Source: Ignavibacteriales bacterium (lineage in GTDB: Bacteria; Bacteroidota; Ignavibacteria; Ignavibacteriales; Melioribacteraceae). Taken from it: DNA of 64,000 bases. A model generated the notes under the pieces. That model was not told the DNA's origin. It searched no databases and saw only the letters and a program-made list of their open reading frames with translations. Made by a program: the position numbers and the translations under genes. Below, in pieces: positions 7,976-17,161 of this stretch (within the stretch, counting starts at the first letter, position 1; every line of letters begins with the position of its first letter). The stretch covers positions 1-64,000 of the forward strand of contig JACOUS010000031.1 in assembly GCA_016177735.1 (NCBI GenBank). The letters are read 5' to 3'.

Positions 7976-8329
7976 ATGGGAAATCCAATATTTCAATTCG
8001 ATATCGGCTGTAAAGAAAAAGAACCGACTCTCAAATTTTACACCGAACTTTTCGATTGGGAAGCCGAGCAATTTGGACCCTATTCCCACAAATTAAATTT
8101 AGGATCAAACAGCACACTTGGCGGATTCATCACAAGTCTCGGGCACGAACCTTACAATTATGTAATGTTGTACATCGTAGTTGATAACATAAAAGAAACG
8201 ATTGCAAAAGCGGAAGGACTCGGTGGTTCTGTTGTAGTTTCCGAAACCGATGCACACGGACAAGGTTCTTTTGCGTGGATAAAAGACCCGGCTGGAAATT
8301 TACTTGGACTTTGGAAACATAATTCATAA
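7976..8329 (+). CDS. VOC family protein (glyoxalase/bleomycin resistance-like)
   Basis: A 117-residue protein of the vicinal oxygen chelate superfamily: FDIGCKEKEPTLKFYTELFDWE at the start, then YVMLYIVVDNIKETIAKAEGLGG and the ending FAWIKDPAGNLLGLW. VOC proteins bind a metal in a two-module barrel and act as glyoxalases, epimerases, dioxygenases or antibiotic-binding proteins; the substrate is unknown here. The ATG at 7976 is taken because AAAGGAAT lies directly upstream, within the first codons of an alternative start at 7961. It follows the hydrolase-VOC chimera by about 70 bases and precedes a sensor kinase gene closely. Confidence 0.85.
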   Translation: MGNPIFQFDIGCKEKEPTLKFYTELFDWEAEQFGPYSHKLNLGSNSTLGGFITSLGHEPYNYVMLYIVVDNIKETIAKAEGLGGSVVVSETDAHGQGSFAWIKDPAGNLLGLWKHNS

Positions 8330-8341
8330 TTTCTTTGGGTT

Positions 8342-9430
8342 ATGAAAAAGCTGATCTCTCGAAATAAAAAAATTTTTAGTGTCAAACAGATTCGCACTGT
8401 TTTTCTGTTTACCATATTTCTTTCGGTTATCGGATCTGTATTTGCACATTTTATTTTATTTATCACTACACAACAGAATAAATTTTTTGTCAATGATTTT
8501 TTGTTAAAAATGCTGCGAAATTTTATTCTGATCAGTTTGGTCTCGTGGATTTTTTATATCCTATATTCTGCAATCAATGTACAATCTATAAAATCAAAAA
8601 CTCTCAAAATATTTTCCATAATATTTTTTTCTGCTGTATCAGCAATCATAGGCGGTTCTTTGGGTTTATTGATAAATAGATTAATCCTTGGGAATGTTCA
8701 ACCGGTAACATTCAGATATTTTTCAACGCTTTTCCCATTTACATTAATAGGCGCATTTATGTTTAATAGTTATTTGTCGCTGCAAGAAACAATAATTAAA
8801 CTTGCCGAAAAGGAAGTAAATGAACAGCGTCTGATACAGTTAAAAACAAAAGCCGAATTGGATCTATTGAGAACAAAAGTAAATCCTCATTTTTTATTCA
8901 ACACGCTTAATTCAATTGCAAGCTTAATACATTCCAACCCGCAAGAAGCCGAGGAGATGGTACAAAAACTTTCCAATCTATTCCGTTACACGCTGGATAA
9001 ACATCAAAACGAATTTTCAAAATTGAGTGAAGAGATCGAAATTGTTGAAGCTTACTTATCAATCGAAAAAGTGCGCTTCGGCAGCCGGTTGAATTATACT
9101 ATTGACTGCGAACATCAAACGCACGACTTGCTGATCCCCGTTATGTTAATTCAGCCGCTGGTTGAAAACAGCATCAAGCACGGCATCAGCAAAAATAAAA
9201 GCGGCGGAAACATTTTGGTTCATACAAGAATGATGGATGAAAAAAATCTGCTTTTATTAATCTCGGATGACGGAACCGGCTTCAACGAATCGGATATTCG
9301 TTTTGGTTTCGGATTAACAAGTGTACGCGCCCGCCTTGAATTAATTTACAACAGTAACTTTAATTTGTTTATTGACAGCCGCAGCGGATGTAATATTAAT
9401 ATTGTGCTTCCGGCAAAAACGGGTAATTAA
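8342..9430 (+). CDS. LytS/YehU-type sensor histidine kinase
   Basis: A 362-residue membrane sensor kinase. Four hydrophobic segments lie in the first 150 residues, then a helical linker, then the His_kinase domain of the LytS family: phospho-acceptor His in NPHFLFNTLNSI, the N-box IQPLVENSIKHGI and G-box SDDGTGFNE and FGFGLTSVRARLE. It would autophosphorylate and pass phosphate to a LytTR response regulator. The gene downstream is not a regulator; the likely partner is the LytTR regulator at 12309, two genes further on the same strand. The input signal is unknown. A second LytS/LytTR pair sits at 29102-30881. Confidence 0.92.
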   Translation: MKKLISRNKKIFSVKQIRTVFLFTIFLSVIGSVFAHFILFITTQQNKFFVNDFLLKMLRNFILISLVSWIFYILYSAINVQSIKSKTLKIFSIIFFSAVSAIIGGSLGLLINRLILGNVQPVTFRYFSTLFPFTLIGAFMFNSYLSLQETIIKLAEKEVNEQRLIQLKTKAELDLLRTKVNPHFLFNTLNSIASLIHSNPQEAEEMVQKLSNLFRYTLDKHQNEFSKLSEEIEIVEAYLSIEKVRFGSRLNYTIDCEHQTHDLLIPVMLIQPLVENSIKHGISKNKSGGNILVHTRMMDEKNLLLLISDDGTGFNESDIRFGFGLTSVRARLELIYNSNFNLFIDSRSGCNINIVLPAKTGN

Positions 9431-9454
9431 AAATTTTCATTTTTTCGGTGTGAT

Positions 9455-11164
9455 ATGTTTTTAAAATTTATTCAAAGAATTGCAATCTATTTTTTGATTT
9501 TACTTTTATGTGCCGGCAGAAATATTTCATCGGCACAAACCGGCGGCAGTTCCGGCAAACTTTATCAATTTGTTAAAGATAATCCCGCAATAAAAATAAC
9601 CGGCTGGGGACAAGGAATTTCGAGATGGGAATCAGATGCCGTTCCGTATTTCGAAGCTGTTAATAACAAGCCGGTAATCTACAGCAGTTATTTAGCTCTC
9701 GCCGATTTCAGACAAAGCAGCAACGAAACAATAACAGAACAACTAAAAACAATTTCCGAAGGATGGAAAGACGCTTCTAATAATATCACTTACAGATTTA
9801 TTCCTTTAATCGGCATGGGAGCCGTTTCTTTCGATTTCAATACGAGAAATAAAATTATAAGCGACGGTTTTTTTAATGAACTCGGAATAACTTTTGAACT
9901 TATGCAGAAGTACGGCATAAATGAAGCAACATATTCATTAAATATTTTTCAAACTTTTTTGAATAAACCGGAATTGTGGGATACAGTACGGTCAAATTTA
10001 TTGCTGAAAGGATATGATGTTGAAAACATTGATCTCGAACAGCTTGTGAAAAACGGAGACGACAATTCTAAACTCGTTTTATTTAATTTGAGAGACAGCA
10101 TTCTTGTAAATGCAAACACAACTTTGTTGAATCAGGGGATATCGTTCAGTGATCTTGAAATTATGAACGGTGCATTCGATCAAGAAATAATTAAACTTGC
10201 CGATAAAATTAAAGAAATAAACTCGCCGATTTTAATAAGACTTATGTATGAATCTTACGGCGGCTCTTCACGCCCAACGATTTATTCCGCACAAACTTAT
10301 AAACAAGCATGGATCCATTTTGTAAATCTTTTGAGAGCAAACGGTGCAGATAACACTGAGTTTATTTTTCATCCATTAGTAAGTTTCGAACCGATTTTGG
10401 AAAAATGGTATCCTGGAGATGAATATATTGATTGGATCGGCACAAGTTTTTTTTCATACGATGGAAATTTAGATTTTTGGAAGACCGAAAATGAATTTGC
10501 CGTTAAGCATAACAAACCTTATCTGCTTGCCGAATCTGCCCCCGTTGATCAAAAATTCCGCCCGAGTAACACTTTGCATCCACTCGTATGGAATGAGTGG
10601 TTTACACCTTATTTTAATTTTATTAAAGATAACGGGAACACAAAATTATTTGTTTATATCAACATTGATTGGAGTTCATCGGGCAGCTTCAGCGATTGGG
10701 GTGATACAAGAATTGAACAGAGTACCTCTTTGGTTAGTTTGTATGAGAATGAGCTTAATAATTCTGAGTACGTTGATAATTTAAAATTTTGGTCTCTTTA
10801 TACTACGTCTGTAGAAAACGAATCAGAACTGCCCAATGAATTCAAATTATCCCAGAATTATCCGAACCCGTTTAACCCATCAACAATAATTGAATATTCA
10901 ATTCCCGCCACGCCCTCAGCCCCCTCTCTCAGTCATGCGGTCGGGCAAATCAAAACGGGAGGGGGTTTTGTTACACTAAAAGTTTATGATGCTTTGGGGA
11001 GAGAGATTACAACACTCGTTAATGAAGTACAAAACCCGGGTAATTATTCGGTTACTTTTGGTGGAGAAACAAACCGCACTTTCTCTCTACCAAGTGGTGT
11101 TTATTTTTACAAACTAAATTATGGCAATAACAGTATTACAAAAAAAATGATTTTACTCCGCTGA
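9455..11164 (+). CDS. GH26-like secreted glycosidase with T9SS sorting domain
   Basis: A 569-residue exported protein. After a signal peptide (to about residue 28, SSAQT), residues 35-440 form a barrel resembling GH26 beta-mannanase-type enzymes; candidate acid/base Glu266 in IRLMYESYGG and candidate nucleophile Glu360 in PYLLAESAP. After a linker, residues about 463-569 are a type IX secretion sorting domain (LSQNYPNPFNPSTIIEYSIP, KVYDALGREI, GVYFYKL, KKMILLR), so the enzyme is delivered to the cell surface or outside. The sorting domain is interrupted at about 486-504 by TPSAPSLSHAVG and GGGF, encoded by an inserted palindromic repeat. Substrate (mannan or another beta-glycan) is inferred from fold only. 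Confidence 0.78.
   Translation: MFLKFIQRIAIYFLILLLCAGRNISSAQTGGSSGKLYQFVKDNPAIKITGWGQGISRWESDAVPYFEAVNNKPVIYSSYLALADFRQSSNETITEQLKTISEGWKDASNNITYRFIPLIGMGAVSFDFNTRNKIISDGFFNELGITFELMQKYGINEATYSLNIFQTFLNKPELWDTVRSNLLLKGYDVENIDLEQLVKNGDDNSKLVLFNLRDSILVNANTTLLNQGISFSDLEIMNGAFDQEIIKLADKIKEINSPILIRLMYESYGGSSRPTIYSAQTYKQAWIHFVNLLRANGADNTEFIFHPLVSFEPILEKWYPGDEYIDWIGTSFFSYDGNLDFWKTENEFAVKHNKPYLLAESAPVDQKFRPSNTLHPLVWNEWFTPYFNFIKDNGNTKLFVYINIDWSSSGSFSDWGDTRIEQSTSLVSLYENELNNSEYVDNLKFWSLYTTSVENESELPNEFKLSQNYPNPFNPSTIIEYSIPATPSAPSLSHAVGQIKTGGGFVTLKVYDALGREITTLVNEVQNPGNYSVTFGGETNRTFSLPSGVYFYKLNYGNNSITKKMILLR
10903..10968. repeat. Palindromic repeat inserted in the T9SS sorting domain
   Basis: A CG-richer stretch, with CCCTCAGCCCCCTCTCTC on one side and GGGAGGGGGTT on the other, sits in frame inside the sorting domain between the first strand (IIEYSIP) and FVTLKVYDALG. 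Sorting domains normally run straight between these strands. The base composition and inverted arms differ from the surrounding AT-rich gene, which points to a short mobile repeat tolerated because it keeps the frame. Confidence 0.5.
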
Positions 11165-11212
11165 TATTTAACTGGAACATGAACAAAATAATTACTCTCA
11201 ACTTTCATCAAC

Positions 11213-12202
11213 ATGAAAAATTTCATAATGACAAGATCAAATAAATTATTTATACAAAGATTTTTTTTCTATTCTATAATTACGACAACTTTATTTTTAC
11301 ACGGCTGCAGTGATAAATCTACCGAACCGGATACGCCGGCATCTGCCGGGAAATTTGATTTGGAAATATTGGTTGATGGAGACACGAGAAAATATATTGT
11401 GGAGGTACCGGAAGTTTATAATTCGCGTAAATCTCTGCCCGTTGTATTTATGTTCCACGGTACTTCCGAAACCGGTGAATACATGTATGAAAAATCCGGC
11501 TGGGTAGAAAAAGGAAAAGTAGAAGGATTTATCTCCGTTTATCCAACTTCATGGAAATATTGTTTTAACGATAGGGGCACAATTAGAAACACGACACGAT
11601 TCAACAGCTACAATATGGAAAGTATAATATGTGAGGGAGAAAAGTTGAGAGACGATGTAAAATTCTTTCAAGCGATGGTAGATGAAATTTCTTCAAAATG
11701 GCTGGTTGATAAGAAACGAATATATGTCTGTGGATTTTCTAACGGAGCTTCTTTTACAAGTCGTTTGGCTGTTGAGAAATCCGATATTATTACTGCGATA
11801 GTGAGTAGTTCCGGTTCGCTTGGTGTTGCAGCAAACATTCCGCCTACCCCGGTTAGAAAATTACCAATAATGCTTTTATTCGGTAATGAAGACTCATACT
11901 TTGTTGATGCAACCGGCGAGCCGCTGCCCATGGAAAATCCGAACACTGTTCTTGATCATACATATATTAAAAAACTTTTGGAGCCATACATTAACAGATT
12001 TTCCGTGAGGGGTGTTCCTATAATATCCGACCTCTCGCTTGCATACAAGTACGACTTCAATCCGATAAATCAAAACGATCCTCACATATTTGTGTTCACA
12101 CTTGTTAGAAATATGGGACATGTTTTTCCAAATGGAAATAATGCGCCGGTAAACGGAATTAATTTGTACTGGGATTTTTTTAGTAAATATTCTTCACAAT
12201 AA
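11213..12202 (+). CDS. Lipoprotein esterase of the PHB depolymerase / LpqC family
   Basis: A 329-residue lipoprotein with an alpha-beta hydrolase fold. The signal ends in the lipobox FLHGC (Cys32), so it is membrane-anchored. The catalytic Ser176 sits in GFSNGAS, the oxyanion strand is VVFMFHGTSE, and a C-terminal NMGHVFPNG supplies the His. The family holds secreted poly-3-hydroxybutyrate depolymerases, feruloyl esterases and acetylxylan esterases. Next to a GH26-like enzyme and an alginate-lyase-like lipoprotein, a role in removing acyl groups from polysaccharides seems more likely than PHB breakdown (inference). It is spaced 48 bases from the gene before it and may be co-transcribed. Confidence 0.82.
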   Translation: MKNFIMTRSNKLFIQRFFFYSIITTTLFLHGCSDKSTEPDTPASAGKFDLEILVDGDTRKYIVEVPEVYNSRKSLPVVFMFHGTSETGEYMYEKSGWVEKGKVEGFISVYPTSWKYCFNDRGTIRNTTRFNSYNMESIICEGEKLRDDVKFFQAMVDEISSKWLVDKKRIYVCGFSNGASFTSRLAVEKSDIITAIVSSSGSLGVAANIPPTPVRKLPIMLLFGNEDSYFVDATGEPLPMENPNTVLDHTYIKKLLEPYINRFSVRGVPIISDLSLAYKYDFNPINQNDPHIFVFTLVRNMGHVFPNGNNAPVNGINLYWDFFSKYSSQ

Positions 12203-12308
12203 TCTTTTACTCAAATGAATACTCGGCATGAAGATATAAATTCCATTACGGCTAATATTGAAGACATAAAAAAAGCAATTGACAAATAATCACGGTAATA
12301 TTTTTCAC

Positions 12309-13046
12309 ATGCTTAATACAATATTAATAGACGATGAAATACTCGCAATCGAAAGATTGAAACGCCTGCTCAAACAATTCGGTGATCAAATAAAAATCAT
12401 AGCTGAGTTCACCAACCCGGAGGAGGCTATAACTAAAATTGACGAATTAAAACCCGATTTAATTTTTCTCGATATCCAAATGCCCGGTTATAATGGTTTT
12501 GAATTGCTGGAAAAGATCACACATCAGCCGCTCATAATTTTTATTACCGCATACGATCAGTATGCCCTCAAAGCATTCGAAACCAATTCTATTGATTACC
12601 TTTTGAAGCCGGTTGATAAAAAACGTCTTGCTCAATCCATTGAAAAACTTCTTAAGATTACTTCGGCTAACAAAATAGACTATGAAAAAAGGATTAATGA
12701 ACTTATCCGTTTTATTAAACAATCAATGTCAAAAAAAATACAAGTTAAAATAGGAAATGAAATACGGTTGATCGATACTAATGAAATTTATTTCCTTCGC
12801 GCACTTGATAAATATGTCGAAATCTATACTCATGAGAAAAAGTATCTATCAAGTTTATCGCTAAATAAATTTGAAGAAATGATAGACGAAAACGAATTCG
12901 TACGCGTACATAGATCCGTCATCATAAACCTCAGACACCTTGATACAATCAGCCGGTCAATAAATGGTTATAAAGTTAGAATGAAAGACAAAAACAACTC
13001 TGTACTTCCGGTAAGCCGGTATTTAAAACATAACCTTGGAATATGA
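12309..13046 (+). CDS. LytTR family response regulator
   Basis: A 245-residue two-domain regulator. The receiver domain (1-120) has DDE at the start, phospho-acceptor Asp in LIFLDIQMPG, and the TAYDQYALKAF and LLKPVDKKRL signature segments. The LytTR DNA-binding domain (about 140-245) shows IYFLRALDKYVEIYT, FVRVHRSVIINL and LPVSRYLK. LytTR regulators bind short direct repeats upstream of target genes. The partner kinase is most likely the LytS-type protein at 8342. The ATG at 12309 is the real start: receiver domains of this kind begin right at the first strand. The stop overlaps the start of the next gene by four bases (ATGA), suggesting coupling with the alginate-lyase-like gene. Confidence 0.92.
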   Translation: MLNTILIDDEILAIERLKRLLKQFGDQIKIIAEFTNPEEAITKIDELKPDLIFLDIQMPGYNGFELLEKITHQPLIIFITAYDQYALKAFETNSIDYLLKPVDKKRLAQSIEKLLKITSANKIDYEKRINELIRFIKQSMSKKIQVKIGNEIRLIDTNEIYFLRALDKYVEIYTHEKKYLSSLSLNKFEEMIDENEFVRVHRSVIINLRHLDTISRSINGYKVRMKDKNNSVLPVSRYLKHNLGI

Positions 13047-14227
13047 TTAATTATATAAAAATGGTAAAAACAATTTTACTCTTTATAATTCTAATAGCCT
13101 CTTTTAATTGCAATACAGAATTAGAATCCGGGACTGATTTTATACCACCCGCTCAAAACAGTGTTGTAATTTGGGGACAAAAACAGATCGAGCGAGTTAA
13201 AAAAAATTTTTCTGCCGGCGAAAAGAAAACAACAGAATATTTAAAAAAAATATTTTCCGCTGCAAATAAAATGAAAGATGCCGAACCGGATCCGCAGCAG
13301 TTCATTATCCAAAAGAAAAATATTGGAATGAAAGAAGTCCAAAGAGATAGAGCTTTAGCACAAGCTTTTGCCGCGGATTACGTTTTCAATGGAAATAAAA
13401 AATCATTGGAATCCTCACGGCAGTTTATTCTTGCTTGGGCATCAACATACAGAACCGATAGAACTGAAACCGGTTATTTCACAAGTGTTTATCAACTTGT
13501 ACCTTTTATTTGGGCATACGAACTAATCAGATATTCTTTATCAAAAGAAGATAGATATAGAATAGAATCATTCTTCAGAAATGTTTATCAAGTTGCAGAG
13601 GCAAATATAACGGGAGAATTCTCCGATGCTCACGCTTACGGCAATCATTGGTCGTATCACGTTTACACTATTTCGGCAATCGGATTTTTGCTGAACGATG
13701 AAAAAATTATTAAGCGCGCAGAAGAAGTTTACAATGAACAGATCGATTGGAATTTATTCCCCGGCGGAACGCCGAGAAATTTTTACGGTCACGCGCCAAA
13801 GGGAAAAGAAATTATTGAACGCTTCGAGAGGTGCGGCGTTGCAGATAAATATTTTGAAAAATCTACTTACGATTGGATCAACCGTGATGCACTCGGTTAT
13901 CACATCATTTCGATAGAAAGACTTCTTTGGGCCGGCTGGTTCGCCGAAAACAGCGGAAGGAAATGGTTTTCGAAAAAAGGGAAACAAGGGATGATGCTTG
14001 CCGATGCATTTGATCTTCTCATTCAATTCACCAACAAAACGCATAAAGAGTTTGCAAATACATGCATTGAGGGCGACGAAGAAAAAGAGAACGAATCGTG
14101 GGTCAAACAACCCGGCGATGTGTTTCGTGCGCTCGCTTCTGCCTCACTTTTACACGAACGTTTCGCTAAATGGGAAAACACAACATACGGCAGCCACACC
14201 CAGCTTTTGGAAATTACCGGCAAATAA
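13043..14227 (+). CDS. Alginate-lyase-like lipoprotein
   Basis: A 394-residue lipoprotein with an all-alpha toroid of the alginate lyase type (PF05426-like). The lipobox is IASFNC (Cys23). Mid-protein motifs are RDRALAQAFAADY, ETGYFTSVYQLVPFIWAYELIR and DAHAYGNHWSYHVYTISAIGF; the Asn-His pair and the Tyr match the catalytic region of such lyases. The enzyme would cleave uronic-acid-containing polysaccharide by beta-elimination. Whether the substrate is alginate is uncertain. It starts four bases before the end of the LytTR gene, so its expression is probably tied to that regulator. Confidence 0.75.
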   Translation: MINYIKMVKTILLFIILIASFNCNTELESGTDFIPPAQNSVVIWGQKQIERVKKNFSAGEKKTTEYLKKIFSAANKMKDAEPDPQQFIIQKKNIGMKEVQRDRALAQAFAADYVFNGNKKSLESSRQFILAWASTYRTDRTETGYFTSVYQLVPFIWAYELIRYSLSKEDRYRIESFFRNVYQVAEANITGEFSDAHAYGNHWSYHVYTISAIGFLLNDEKIIKRAEEVYNEQIDWNLFPGGTPRNFYGHAPKGKEIIERFERCGVADKYFEKSTYDWINRDALGYHIISIERLLWAGWFAENSGRKWFSKKGKQGMMLADAFDLLIQFTNKTHKEFANTCIEGDEEKENESWVKQPGDVFRALASASLLHERFAKWENTTYGSHTQLLEITGK

Positions 14228-14335
14228 ACAATACAATCCAAATCTAACCGCTTGTTTCCATTATTAATTTATAAGATTTATTTTACACTCACGATAATCA
14301 TCAATCATATTTATGAAATTACGAAAAGGTTTTTT

Positions 14336-15970
14336 ATGAAATTCCGTGTATTGTTTCTTCTGTTTTTCGTCGTCATTCACGCAAAAGTTTTTTCACAATC
14401 GGGCGCAAAACAAATTTTAACTGCCGCTGAAAAATCCTATTTCGAATCAACTTCCACGTACCGGGACGTTCTCAATTTCATTAATGAATTAAAAAAAATT
14501 TCACCGTTTGTACGAGTAGAAACAATCGCCAAAACTATTGAAGGGAGAAATGTTCCGTTGCTCGTGATCGGCAATCCGCTTCCGAAATCGTCCGTAAAAT
14601 TGAAAACCGACAAAAGAATTATTCTCTACATTCAAGGCAATATTCACGCCGGAGAGGTTGAAGGGAAAGAAGCATCGCTAATGCTGGCGCGAGATATATT
14701 AATAGATAAAAAAGAAATTTTGAATGATGTTGTTCTGCTGATCTGTCCGATCTTCAATCCGGACGGCAACGAAAAAATATCTACTCAGAACCGCACACAT
14801 CAAAACGGACCGGTGAACGGTGTCGGTTTGCGTTACAACGGGCAAAATCTCGATCTCAACCGCGATGCAATGAAAGTTGAAACGCCCGAAGTGAAAGGTC
14901 TGCTCGAAAGTGTTTTGAACAAATATGATCCGGCAATACTTGTTGATATTCACACTACAAACGGATCGTACCGCGAAGAACCGGTTTCGTTTACGTGGAT
15001 GATGAATCCCGCCGGCGATACAAGTTTGATTTCATTCATGCGCGATGAAATGATGCCGCAAGTTTCAAAAACTTTGAAAGAAAAATACTACACACAAAAT
15101 GTTTTTTACGGCGAGTTTGTTGATCAGCGCGATCCTTCGAGAGGATGGATTTCGTACGCGTACGAACCGCGCTATATTACAAACTATATCGGTCTGCGGA
15201 ACCGCCTTGCAATATTAAACGAGAACTATGTTTACTCGGATTTTAAAACGCGCGTCATCGGTTCGTACAATCTGCTTCAATCAATTATTGACTACACAAT
15301 AAAAAATAAAACCGTGATTAAAGAACTTCTCCAAAAAGTTGATGAACAAACCATTGCACGCGGAATGAATCCTACTGAAAAAGATTCGCTTGCAATTGAA
15401 TCGCAAGTACGTTTCACAAATACGCCGATTACAATCAACACTTTCGAGCTTGAAAACAAAAAGGAAGAAAACGGAAGAGAGCGTTTGATAAAAACAGATA
15501 TCAAAAAAATTGTTAGTGTTCCGTACCTTGCAGATTATACACCAACACGAAAAGTGAAAATCCCTTTCGCTTACTTGCTAACTGTCAACGATCCGAAAAT
15601 TACTTCCACTCTCAAAACACACGGAATAAAATTAGAAACTCTTTCCGCGCCGGCAGAATTTGAAGTGGAGACTTTCAAGATCACCGAATTGAAACCCGAA
15701 CCGCGTTTAAATCAAGGGCATTACAACAATGATGTTAAAGGTGAGTTCATCACTGAAAAGAAAAAATTTGATAAAGGCACAATCGTAATTCGAACCGCAC
15801 AACCGTTTGCAAACGTCGCAATGTTTCTGCTTGAGCCTGAAACCGACGACGGACTTTTATACTGGAATTATTTTGATAATTATCTCGTACCTCAATGGGG
15901 AAATGGTTATTTGCCGTACCCAGTTTACAAAATTTTGAAGAAGACGGGAATAGAAACGGAGAAATTTTAA
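14336..15970 (+). CDS. M14 family zinc carboxypeptidase, exported
   Basis: A 544-residue exported metallopeptidase of family M14. The signal peptide ends near VFSQ (residue 21). Zinc ligands are His104 and Glu107 in GNIHAGEVEG and His206 in ILVDIHTTNG; NPDGNE and LDLNRDAMK are the substrate-binding strands of the family. The protein probably removes C-terminal residues from peptides or peptidoglycan stems in the periplasm. The C-terminal third (from about 390) is a separate domain with no motif I recognise. Start at 14336 follows AAAAGG by seven bases and gives a clean signal peptide; 28 codons of open frame upstream would not. Confidence 0.88.
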   Translation: MKFRVLFLLFFVVIHAKVFSQSGAKQILTAAEKSYFESTSTYRDVLNFINELKKISPFVRVETIAKTIEGRNVPLLVIGNPLPKSSVKLKTDKRIILYIQGNIHAGEVEGKEASLMLARDILIDKKEILNDVVLLICPIFNPDGNEKISTQNRTHQNGPVNGVGLRYNGQNLDLNRDAMKVETPEVKGLLESVLNKYDPAILVDIHTTNGSYREEPVSFTWMMNPAGDTSLISFMRDEMMPQVSKTLKEKYYTQNVFYGEFVDQRDPSRGWISYAYEPRYITNYIGLRNRLAILNENYVYSDFKTRVIGSYNLLQSIIDYTIKNKTVIKELLQKVDEQTIARGMNPTEKDSLAIESQVRFTNTPITINTFELENKKEENGRERLIKTDIKKIVSVPYLADYTPTRKVKIPFAYLLTVNDPKITSTLKTHGIKLETLSAPAEFEVETFKITELKPEPRLNQGHYNNDVKGEFITEKKKFDKGTIVIRTAQPFANVAMFLLEPETDDGLLYWNYFDNYLVPQWGNGYLPYPVYKILKKTGIETEKF

Positions 15971-16150
15971 TCTGTAGAGACGTCCACCGCTCTACCATTC
16001 CTTAAGCCATTATTTATTAGAACAAATTTAATTAGCTGTGTTCATTAAAATCTGTTTCTCTAACATACGAGACGTTCTGCGTTTGTCTCTACAAACCGGT
16101 TTACAAATTAATACGCGTAACAAATAATTTTAAATATTTGAGAGGGCGCA

Positions 16151-16827
16151 ATGAAAAAAGAAAAATCAATGACTGTCTTTGAAACTTTCAAAATCCGCCG
16201 GCACTACGACGAAGAAAAGGAAACGTGGTACTTTTCTGTAATTGATATTGTTGGCGCACTTACCGAATAACGTGATTTTAAAAAAAGCTCAACGTTATTG
16301 GACTACCTTAAAGAATAGGTTGAAAAAAGAAGGAAGCGGGATCGTCACAAGTTGTGACAAACTGAAAATGTTATTGGCAGATGGAAAAAATATTTTACCG
16401 ATGTAGCCGACGTTGAAACAATTCTCCGCCTCATTCAATCAGTACCAAGCAAAAAAGCAGAAGCGAAAAGTGGATTCAACAAAGAATGGTCGGTCAAGAA
16501 ACTCGGCTTCGAAAAGGAAGATGAATTTGCTGTTGTAACAAACATTATTCACAAGGAATGGAGCGACTTAACCGTAAAAGAACACAAAGCCTTAAAAAGA
16601 TTAAAGGCACAAAATTTACGGGATCATATGAGTGAAGCCGAGCTGATATTACTGCACATGCCGAGCTCTCTACGAGACAAATTGCCGAAAGCTAACGAAC
16701 CGAAGGATTTAATGGAAACAAATTACCAGCAAAGAAAGGTGGAAAGATTGCCGGTGACGCAAGAAAGGCTCTCGAATTGAAAACCGGTAGAAGTGTAATT
16801 ACCGGTGATAATTTTTTTGCCGCTTAA
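16151..16827 (+). pseudogene. Decayed BRO-N / DinD-like gene
   Basis: Read across frames, this stretch encodes a once complete DinD/BRO-N-like protein (phage antirepressor N-domain): ATG at 16151, then FETFKIRRHYDEEKETWYFS and VIDIVGALTE, followed by a stop at the codon after TE. The next pieces, in other frames, read as LDYLKE, TSCDKLKMLLADGK, TDVADVETILRLIQSVPSKK and SEKWIQQRMVGQETRL, then EDEFAVVTNIIHKEWSDLTV and LRDHMSEAELI, ending GKIAGDARKALELKTG and VITGDNF. At least two stops, several frameshifts and a missing segment after SKK show it is dead. Homologues are found on mobile elements and are damage-inducible. Confidence 0.75.
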
Positions 16828-17161
16828 AGCAAAACAAAAAAAATTAAACAATGAATAAAATATAGTTTGGCAAAAGTTCATCGTTCAAAATATTTTTCTA
16901 CGCAAAAAATGTGATTGAATAATTACAGCTCTTAAAGTAAGTTGCAAACACAACTATTGCATCAGAGGGCGTTTGGTGCATATCTAGAAAACAAATGACA
17001 AAGTTTCAAAATAAGTACCGTGTTGAATCATACGGCTAAACCGTTGTGTGAATTGTAATTATTATTTAACAGATATTTATATATAATAGAGCTGGAACTA
17101 CCCATCAAAATATATTTCTGTTATATAAGATTTCTAAAGCAACTTAAAAGAAAGGTGTGTT
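16828..17161. other. Intergenic, 334 bases, no gene seen
   Basis: AT-rich stretch between the decayed DinD-like gene and a lipoprotein gene. No open frame or palindrome stands out. TATATATAATAGAG near 17078-17091 could hold a promoter -10 for the lipoprotein gene, but no paired -35 is convincing. Confidence 0.4.

Noticed and set aside
12215-12289. Open frame of 24 codons before the LytTR regulator (MNTRHEDINSITANIEDI...)
   Set aside because: No ribosome site, no family, too short to support. It may be leader sequence only.
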